Assembly: GCA_044225565.1 (NCBI GenBank)
Contig: JBGAIL010000247.1
Location: 1 to 6,802, forward strand
Reading direction: 5' to 3'
Length of the DNA stretch: 6,802 nt
Origin: CAVXAE01 sp044225565
Lineage (GTDB): Bacteria > Pseudomonadota > Gammaproteobacteria > Steroidobacterales > Steroidobacteraceae
Shown here: one piece after another, positions 1 to 6,096 of the stretch
Position numbering within the stretch: the stretch's first letter is position 1
Layout: each line of letters begins with the position of its first letter
The notes under the pieces: generated by a model
Seen by the model: only the letters and a program-made list of their open reading frames with translations
What the model was told of the DNA's origin: nothing
Database searches by the model: none
Translations under genes and position numbers: made by a program

Positions 1-1628
1 TTCGACCGCATCGAGAGCAACTACCTGGTCGGCACGGGCCGGCTGGCCGAGGCGCAGGGCGAAAGCGCGATCTGGCAGGATTTGCGCCAACGCCTGTTCA
101 TCGATCCGGAATCGCTCCAGGCGGGCTATGGGCAGAGCCCGGGCTGGCTCAGGCAGCTGATGCAGGCCTGGGCGAGCGGACTCAACTGCTATCTGGCCAC
201 GCATCCCGACGTGCGTCCGCGCGTACTGAGCTGGTTCGAGCCCTGGATGCCGCTCAGCTTCTCGGAAGGCAGCATAGGCGGCGATATTGAGAGCGTGAGC
301 CTCCCGGATCTGGAAGCGTTCTACGGCAGGAGCCGCACGACCGCGAGCGCGTTCGATGCGCCCGACGCCGGCGGTGCACCCTTTGCGCAGCTTTCCCTGC
401 CCCGCCCGCCGCGTTCGGCAGCGCAAGGATCGAATGGCTTCGCGATCGCGCCGAGCCACACTCGCGATCGTCACGCACTGCTGCTGATCAACCCCCACAC
501 CAGCTTCTTTTTCCGCTCGGAGCAGCAGGTGACGAGCGAGGAAGGGTTGAATGTCTACGGCGCCGCGACCTGGGGCCAGTTCTTCATCTATCAGGGCTTC
601 AACGCCAGGGCCGGATGGATGCACACCACCAGCGGCGTCGACAACGTCGACGAGTTCGCCGAGACCATCGTGACGGGCGAGAGTGGCCGGCGCTTCTATC
701 GGTACGGCGGGGAACGTCGTCCGCTCGCGATGAAGACGGTCACGCTGGCCTATCGTGCCGCCGACGGCTCGATGATGAAGCGCAGCTTCGAGACGTACTC
801 GACCCATCACGGCCCCATCGTGCGCGAAGCCGGCGGCAAGTGGATCGCCACGGCGCTCATGAATCGTACGGTCGCGGCGCTGGAGCAGTCGTACCTGCGC
901 ACCAAGGCGACGGACTATGCCGGCTTTCTCCGCGTCGCACGCCGCCAGGCCAACTCTTCCAACAACACGATCTTCGCCGACGCCGACGGCGTGATCGCCT
1001 ATCTGCATCCGCAGTTCGTGCCGGTCCGTGACGATCGCTTCGACTATCGCGATCCGGTGGACGGCAGCGACCCGGCGACGGACTGGAATGGTCTGCACAC
1101 CCTGGAGTCTCTGCCCCAGGCCGTGAGACCCCGCAACGGTTGGGTGATGAACGTGAACAACGCGCCGTGGACCGCCGCGGGCGCGGACAGCCCTCGGCAG
1201 GCCAATTTCCCCCGCTACATGGATCAGTGGGGCGAGAAGCCGCGTGGACCCCATGCGGAGCAGGTGCTGAACGCCCGTCGCGACTTCACGCCGCAGACGT
1301 TGATCGCTGCTGCATTCGACTCCTATCTGCCGGCCTTTGCGCGGCTCGTGCCCTCGCTCGCCGCGGCCCATGATCGGCTGACCGACGCAGATCCGGCGAA
1401 GGCGGTGCTCTCGGGACCCGTCGGGCTGCTGCGGGAATGGGACTATCGCTGGGCGCTCGACTCGGAGCCCACATCGCTCGCGGTGTTCTTCGGCGATGCA
1501 CTCTGGAGCGTGACGGCGCAGAAGGCGGCGGCCGCCCACATCCACAGCCACGACTACATGGTGGAAGGCACCACCGACGCGCAAAAGCTCACGGCACTCG
1601 CGCAGGCGGTGGAAACGCTCACGCGGGA
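1..1628 (+). CDS. Penicillin acylase family protein (peptidase S45, Ntn hydrolase), partial at both ends
   Basis: Members of this family are periplasmic amidases that cut acyl groups from beta-lactams, acyl-homoserine lactones or related amides. They mature by self-cleavage into alpha and beta chains. The frame is open from base 1, so the start lies upstream; the TTG at 82 is only an internal codon. An alpha-chain remnant (with FEPWMPLSFSEGSIGGD) is followed by a linker and then GSN at 427-435. The Ser at 430-432 is the expected first residue and nucleophile of the beta chain. Further family motifs follow: LLINPHTSFFFRSE, GAATWGQFFIYQGFNA, GWMHTT, HHGPIVRE, SSNNTIFADADG and DGSDPATDW. Recognisable sequence ends with ETLTR just before the N at 1629. 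Full-length relatives, as I recall them, continue for nearly 200 more residues, including a conserved WGEINRFQR-like stretch that is absent here. The residues read after the N, up to a stop at 1725, do not look native. Substrate cannot be predicted. The family call is strong. Confidence 0.92.
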
Positions 1629-1629
1629 N
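1629..1629. other. Ambiguous base N, probable collapsed assembly gap
   Basis: This is the only N in the window. It falls in the third position of the codon after LTR in the acylase, where relatives usually have Asp (a GAC codon would fit). All acylase similarity stops here, and the following 92 bases are non-coding before an unrelated gene begins. I infer a scaffold join or an unsized gap written as one N. The alternative is a real deletion next to one uncertain base. Confidence 0.7.
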
Positions 1630-1641
1630 AAATCCGTCCAT

Positions 1642-1680
1642 GGAGGCTTATCAAAAACATCCCTGTTTTTGATACCCTCC
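1642..1680. repeat. Strong hairpin, likely interspersed repeat or terminator-like element
   Basis: A perfect 11-bp inverted repeat has arms TATCAAAAACA (1649-1659) and TGTTTTTGATA (1664-1674) around a TCCC loop. The stem continues with GGAGG (1642-1646) pairing CCTCC (1676-1680) across a small CT/C bulge. Just upstream lies the palindrome TCCATGGA (1637-1644). The AT-rich stem stands out from its GC-rich surroundings. Its place next to the N suggests a dispersed repeat that broke the assembly. A transcription terminator for the upstream gene is possible, but no free T-run follows the stem. Confidence 0.6.
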
Positions 1681-1721
1681 GAGGGCTCTCTACGCCGCGC
1701 GCAACCTGATCTCCATCTGTC

Positions 1722-2910
1722 ATGAAATTCGGGATCGACAGGCTGCTGGAGGAGTCGAAGTTGCGGGAGCCGCTGGCGGGGCGGCGGGTGGCGCTGCTCG
1801 CGCATCCCGCGTCCGTCACGAGCGATCTCGAGCATTCGATGGATGCGCTCGCGGGGCTCGGCGACATCCGGCTGAGCGCCGCGTTCGGGCCGCAGCACGG
1901 CCTGCGCGGCGACAAGCAGGACAACATGGTGGAATCGCCGGATTTCAAGGACCCGGCGCTCGGCATTCCCGTGTTCAGCCTGTACGGCGAGGTGCGCAAG
2001 CCCACGCCGGCGATGCTGGAAACCTTCGACGTCCTCCTGGTGGACCTGCAGGACCTCGGCTGCCGCATCTATACGTTCATCACCACGCTGCGCTACGTGC
2101 TGGAGGCGGCGGCGCAGACGGGCAAGTCGGTGTGGGTGCTGGATCGCCCGAATCCCGCCGGCCGTCCCGTCGAAGGGCTCGCGTTGCGCAACGGCTGGGA
2201 GAGCTTCGTCGGGGCAGGCCCCATGCCGATGCGGCACGGCCTCACGCTCGGCGAGCTCGGCCACTGGTTCATCGACGCGCTGAAGCTGAACGTCGATTAC
2301 CAGGTGATCTCCATGCAGGGCTGGGAGCCGTACGTCGCGCCCGGCTACGGCTGGCCCATCGGCGAGCGCAGCTGGGTGAATCCCAGCCCCAATGCCGCGA
2401 ATCTGTGGATGGCGCGCGCCTATGCGGGCACGGTGATGCTCGAAGGCGTTCATGTCTTTTCAAATCCTGAGCCAAAGCATAAATCTTTTGAGCCATCTTT
2501 AAATTGAACTGCTCGTTTGATACATGACTGAAAAAATCTTGAACACACGCTGTCACTTTACTGGCAAGTGTAGAAGCATAATTCGAGCCACGTTCCGCAG
2601 CACGTGCATGAGTTGTGCGCGGGTATCCGGGTCCATGTGGACGACCCGCGTACGACCACGATTCTTTCAAGCCGTGGCGCCTGATCGCCTTGCCCGTTCA
2701 AGGAAGCGTTGCCGGCGCTGCAACCGAGCTACCCGATCTGGCATGACTTCCCGGCCTGATGCGAGAAGCGAAACCGCCATCGACCCCGTGATCAACGGCA
2801 GCCCGCTGCTGCGCGAATGGGTGGGCCGCCGCCCCGCCGATCTCAAGCCGCACTCGCACGGTCGACGAGAAGTCACAGCTCCGAGGCGCGGAGCCGCGTT
2901 GCTCTATTGA
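1722..2910 (+). pseudogene. namZ: Broken NamZ/DUF1343 gene (GH171 exo-beta-N-acetylmuramidase family)
   Basis: NamZ enzymes remove terminal N-acetylmuramic acid from peptidoglycan fragments. Residues 1-242 (1722-2447) are a clean match: FGPQHGLRGDKQDN (55-68), VFSLYGE (84-90), DLQDLGCRIYTFITTLRYV (108-126), DRPNPAGRP (141-149), MRHGLTLGEL (170-179), WVNPSPN (218-224) and GTVMLEG (236-242). Relatives then continue T-LSEGRGTTRP-like, but here an AT-rich patch follows and the frame stops at 2507. Similarity returns at about 2582. HVHELCAGIRVHVDDP lies at 2601-2648 in the original frame, YDHDSFKPWRLIAL from 2651 one frame over, FKEALPALQPSYPIWHDFP from 2697 back in the first frame, and ETAIDPVINGSPLLREWVG from 2770 in the third, which ends in the usual LLY-stop at 2910. 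Total span equals about 396 codons, close to normal length. A stop at 1707 fixes ATG 1722 as the first in-frame start. No signal peptide and no clear ribosome site are visible. Assembly error is as likely as true decay. Confidence 0.85.
2448..2581. other. AT-rich foreign-looking patch replacing the middle of NamZ
   Basis: By hand count this stretch is roughly 37 percent G+C, against a very GC-rich flank. It replaces the expected NamZ segment, including the SEGRGTTRP-like motif, and carries an in-frame TGA at 2505-2507. Its length nearly equals what is missing, since the original frame is recovered at 2601. On the minus strand about 45 codons are open across the whole patch, reading in part NEQFNLKMAQKIYALAQDLK, a helix-like stretch I cannot assign. 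No terminal inverted repeats or target duplication were seen, so it does not look like a small transposon. Confidence 0.65.
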
Positions 2911-2918
2911 TCTCGTCT

Positions 2919-2939
2919 CGCCCGTTCCCGGGGCGGGCG
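2919..2939 (+). terminator. Weak candidate terminator hairpin after NamZ
   Basis: CGCCCG (2919-2924) can pair with CGGGCG (2934-2939) around a nine-base loop, starting nine bases after the NamZ stop. No T-run follows, so intrinsic termination is doubtful. Position is the main support. Confidence 0.3.
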
Positions 2940-2993
2940 CTTCAATATCGGCCGTGCGGCGTCGCGCGAGCTCGGCCCCGTCGCGCCGCGAAG

Positions 2994-3014
2994 GCAGGCC
3001 TATAATCGGCCTGC
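2994..3014. promoter_or_regulatory. Inverted repeat enclosing the TATAAT box (possible operator)
   Basis: GCAGGCC (2994-3000) and GGCCTGC (3008-3014) are exact reverse complements separated by TATAATC (3001-3007). A dimeric repressor bound here would cover the -10 element. No regulator is encoded in the window, and short GC-rich inverted repeats do arise by chance. Confidence 0.4.
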
Positions 3015-3033
3015 GTACGTCAGGGAAAACCTC

Positions 3034-5126
3034 ATGAGTAAACCCTGGATCGGTGGAGATGTGTATGATGAGCTTGGGCGCAGGTCCGGACGGCGCGGCG
3101 GAATCCCCGGCCGGTTTCGGTTTGATCCCTCGCGCCACGCCTGTTCGGCGATCCCGTGCGCGCGCAGGCGCCAGCACAGGAGTCCGGACGGGCGCTACAT
3201 CTCCTTCCTCGCGCCGAAGGACGGCGTCCAACACGAGACGTTTGGCTCGCCGCCGGCATGGCAAGCTCGACGCCGCCAGGCCCCTCACGAACGATCGCAA
3301 GCGCGGCATCCGCCTGCACGAATGGGCCGCGGACGGCCGTCATGTGCTGTTCCTCCAGGACGAAGGCGGTGACGAGAACGCGGCTGTACGGCGTGGACGT
3401 GGAGAGTGGCAAGCAGCTCGACCTCACGCCTTTCAAAGACGTACAGGCGCAGATCGTCGGCGTGTCCCACAAGCGGCCGGGCGAGGTGCTCGTCGGGCTC
3501 AATGACCGCGCGCCGGAGTGGCACGACCTGTATGTCATCGACGTGAACACCGGCGAGCGCCAGCTGGTCGAGAAGAACGAGCAGGAATACGCTGCCTACG
3601 TCGCAGACCTCGACCTCCAACCGCGGATCGCGCTGAAGACCCTCGCGGAAGGCGGCGGCGAGATTCATCGCCGCACCGGGAAGAGCTGGGAGAAGCTGCT
3701 GGCGTACGGGCAGGAAGACAGCCTCACCACGCAGCCCGTCGCTCTCGATGGCGAAGGCCGCAACGTGCTGATGGTCAGCGCGGTGGGCCGGGACAAAGCC
3801 GCGCTGGTGCGCATGGATCTCGCCACCGGCAGGCAGGAAGTCATCGGCGAGAGCCCGCGCGCGGATGTCTCCACCGCCTGGATCGAGCCGAAAACCCATG
3901 CCGTGCAGGCGTTCGGTGTCGAGTATCTCAACACGGAGCTGAAGGCGCTGACGCCCGAGGCCGCGAAGGACATCGAAGTGCTGAGGGCGGCGCTCGGCCC
4001 GCAGTTCGAAGTGGTGAGCCGTACTCTCGACGACCGCAAATGGGTGGTCGTGGTGGACGATCCGGTGCACGTCACGTCGAGCCACCTGTATGACCGCGAT
4101 TCGGGCAAGGTGACGAAGCTCTTCGACCAGCGGCCCGACCTCGCCGGTGCGCCACTGCAACGCATGTGGCCGCGGGAGATCCGCGCGGGCGACGGCCGCA
4201 CGCTGGTCGCTTATCTCACGTTGCCGCCGGGCTCGGACAGCAACGGTGACGGTGTGCCGGACAAGGCCGTTCCGCTGGTGCTCAACGTGCATGGTGGGCC
4301 GTGGGCGCGAGACAGCTACGGCTTCGATCCCGAGCACCAGTGGCTCGCGAATCGCGGCTATGCGGTGCTGTCGGTGAACTATCGCGGCTCCACCGGCTTC
4401 GGCAAGGATTTCATCAACGCGGCGGATCGCGAGTGGGCGGGCCGCATGCACGCCGATCTCATCGACGCGGTGAACTGGGCCGTGCACGAGCGCATCGCGC
4501 AACCCGACAAGGTGGCGATCTACGGCGGATCCTATGGCGGCTATGCGACGCTCGTCGGCCTCACGTTCACGCCGGAGAAGTTCGCGTGCGGCGTGGATAT
4601 CGTCGGGCCTTCGAACCTCGCGACGCTGCTCGGCTCCATCCCGCCGTACTGGAAATCCTTCTACGAGGACATGGCGAAGCGCATCGGCGACCCGCGCACG
4701 GAAGAGGGGCGAAAGCTGCTGGCGGAGCGCTCGCCGCTCACGCACGTGGCCCGCATCAAACGGCCGTTGCTCATCGCGCAGGGCGCGAACGATCCGCGCG
4801 TGAAGCAGGCGGAATCGGATCAGATCGTGGAGTCGATGAAGGGCAAGAAGCTGCCCGTCACCTACGTGCTGTATCCCGACGAGGGGCACGGCTTCGCGCG
4901 GCCGCAGAACCGGCTGTCGTTCTATGCGATCGCGGAAGGCTTCCTCGCACAGTGCCTGGGCGGGCGCCAGCAGCCCATCGGGCAGGACTTCGCCGGCTCC
5001 AGCGTGAAGGTGGTCGAAGGCGCATCGAACGTGCCCGGCCTCGCGAGCGCGATGAAGGAAATGCAGTCTTCGGAGGATGCACGCGTGCGCAATCCCAGGG
5101 AGCCGGATCGCGACACGAGCAGATGA
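3034..5126 (+). CDS. S9 family peptidase (prolyl oligopeptidase/acylaminoacyl-peptidase type), 5' part frameshifted
   Basis: S9 serine peptidases cut short peptides and combine an N-terminal beta-propeller with a C-terminal alpha/beta-hydrolase domain. The catalytic domain is intact. Its features are oxyanion-region NVHGGPW, nucleophile motif GGSYGGY (Ser codon 4530-4532), Asp in GANDPRV (4791-4793) and His in DEGHGF (4887-4889). A DSNGDGVPD loop (4236-4262) precedes it and resembles a calcium-binding loop. From 3384 onward the frame is clean. Upstream, family sequence is scattered over all three frames: GLIPRAT (3119-3139), LFGDPVRAQA (3141-3170), SPDGRYISFLAPKDGV (3181-3228), VWLAAG (3240-3257), then GKLDAARPLTNDRKRG through GDENA (3260-3382). 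ATG 3034 is chosen for its AGGGA site and promoter. The longest single reading frame begins at GTG 3156 (656 aa), but much of its N-terminus is out of frame. A signal peptide is likely in the undamaged gene but cannot be read. It is translationally coupled to the next gene. Confidence 0.88.
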
Positions 5127-6070
5127 CGCGCGCGGCGATTGCGGCGTTGGTGTGCGGCCTCGCTTTCCTGCTGGCCGGTTGCGCGTCGACGCCCGAAGAG
5201 GACGTCGACGCGTATGACGAGCGCTTTCCGGTGCTGACCGCTGCGCTGAAAAAGAACGGAGACCCGGACTCGCTTGCCGCAGCGGCGATCATCCGCCTGG
5301 GCGAGGATGCGGGCGAAGGGCTGGCCCTCGCGCGAAAGGCTACGGACAGTGCGCCCGATCGCGCGGATCTGGCGTGGCTCGCGCTATCCATGTGCATCGA
5401 CGAGCAGTTGTGCGATCCGCAACCGCTCGAAGCCCGTCTCAGGGCGCTGGATCCGGCCAACGGCGCGGCCTGGCTGGGCTCGGTGACGCGGGCGTTCCAG
5501 GCGAAACGATCCGATCGGCTGGCCGCGAGCCTGGAGGGCATGGCGGCTACCGATCACGTGTACACGTACTGGATGCCGTTGTTGCGGCGGCTCATTCCGG
5601 CAGTCGAGCGGGCGAACAGGATCGCTTCCGTGGACGTGTCTGCCGCCGTCACTGGTGGAATCGCGGTGCATGCGCTTCCCGTCTATCAAGCGATCACGCA
5701 GGCATGCAAGGCCGAAACTCCCGGGGCGCCTGCGATGCTGGAGGCGTGCCGCCGTGTCGCCGGCTCGCTGTCACGCGGCGACACCTACCTCACCGAGCTG
5801 ATGGGTCTCGGAATGCAAAGGAAACTGTGGCCTGCGGACTCGCCTCAGGTGGCCGCGGCACTGGAGGCGCGTCGCGTGGCGAACTACCAGATGACCGTCG
5901 CGGGAGAGCTGGATGGGTCAGGCGAGAGCCTGCCGCCCGTCGCGGAGTATCTGCGCAGCATCGAGTCCTGCGAGACTGAGCAGCAGTGCTTCAAGATGCG
6001 CATTTCGCGGGCGGGGCAGAGCGTCGACCCGCCGGTGGGGTGGGTGGGCCCGGTCGAGTCGCCGCAATGA
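5123..6070 (+). CDS. Hypothetical lipoprotein with three cysteine pairs
   Basis: This is a 315-residue protein of unrecognised family. Residues 1-20 form a lipoprotein signal peptide: Arg3, a hydrophobic run, then lipobox LAGC with the lipidated Cys at 20. Ala at +2 favours Lol-mediated transfer to the outer membrane. The mature part is Ala-rich and helical, with short stretches such as ADLAWLALSM and RALDPANGAAWL that resemble TPR-type helix pairs; this is inference. The six mature cysteines sit at 91/97, 195/209 and 283/289. They could form three local disulfides, which fits an exported protein. The start is chosen because ATG 5123 overlaps the S9 stop (ATGA) and gives the signal peptide at once; the open frame further upstream is only a shadow of the S9 gene. 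No strong Shine-Dalgarno is seen, consistent with translational coupling. A role linked to the S9 peptidase is suggested only by the overlap. Confidence 0.85.
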   Translation: MTRAAIAALVCGLAFLLAGCASTPEEDVDAYDERFPVLTAALKKNGDPDSLAAAAIIRLGEDAGEGLALARKATDSAPDRADLAWLALSMCIDEQLCDPQPLEARLRALDPANGAAWLGSVTRAFQAKRSDRLAASLEGMAATDHVYTYWMPLLRRLIPAVERANRIASVDVSAAVTGGIAVHALPVYQAITQACKAETPGAPAMLEACRRVAGSLSRGDTYLTELMGLGMQRKLWPADSPQVAAALEARRVANYQMTVAGELDGSGESLPPVAEYLRSIESCETEQQCFKMRISRAGQSVDPPVGWVGPVESPQ

Positions 6071-6096
6071 GCGTGGATTGCGCTGCAGCGGCGACT
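6057..6096. terminator. Hairpin spanning both convergent stop codons, candidate bidirectional terminator
   Basis: AGTCGCCGC (6057-6065) and GCGGCGACT (6088-6096) are perfect 9-bp complements. Inside them AGCG (6070-6073) pairs with CGCT (6081-6084), giving a two-part stem. The structure covers the TGA of the lipoprotein gene and two of the three bases of the DUF4197 stop codon. No T-run follows on either strand, so it may slow polymerase or protect mRNA ends rather than act as a classic intrinsic terminator. Confidence 0.5.

Larger units (their letters stand above)
2911..3033 (+). promoter_or_regulatory. Intergenic region with candidate promoter for the S9 peptidase gene
   Basis: A consensus -10 hexamer TATAAT lies at 3001-3006, with a predicted transcript start near 3013. 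A Shine-Dalgarno-like AGGGA at 3022-3026 sits 7 bases before ATG 3034. No good -35 hexamer is visible at the right spacing (around 2977-2984), so an activator or a weak promoter is possible. The -10 box is the loop of a perfect 7-bp inverted repeat, which is listed separately. Nothing else was recognised in this region apart from a weak hairpin at 2919-2939. Confidence 0.6.

Noticed and set aside
82..1725. A complete acylase gene starting at TTG 82 and ending at 1725
   Set aside because: The frame is open to base 1 with clear family sequence before 82, and the residues after the N at 1629 are not acylase-like.
1554..2453. A 299-codon minus-strand open frame opposite acylase and NamZ
   Set aside because: It crosses the N and two unrelated genes and has shadow-like composition with no recognisable motif.
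2448..2581. Insertion sequence or MITE inside NamZ
   Set aside because: No terminal inverted repeats or target duplication were found, and the patch replaces native sequence rather than adding to it.
2524..2910. A separate 128-residue plus-strand gene
   Set aside because: Its first part is the AT-rich patch and out-of-frame NamZ; its end is the NamZ C-terminus, including the LLY-stop. It is a composite, not a gene.
2698..3309. A 203-codon minus-strand open frame over the NamZ-S9 junction
   Set aside because: It runs across an intergenic region and two genes on the other strand; no ribosome site or family similarity is apparent.
3034..3383. Programmed frameshifting in the S9 gene
   Set aside because: Five or more shifts in both directions without slippery heptamers cannot be recoding; error or decay fits better.
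3285..4889. A 534-codon minus-strand open frame opposite the S9 gene
   Set aside because: Arg/His/Ala-rich shadow translation of a GC-rich coding strand; the plus strand has the S9 catalytic motifs.
4301..5122. An N-terminal extension of the lipoprotein gene
   Set aside because: The translation is an Arg-rich shadow of the S9 gene; the true start at 5123 is followed at once by a lipobox signal peptide.
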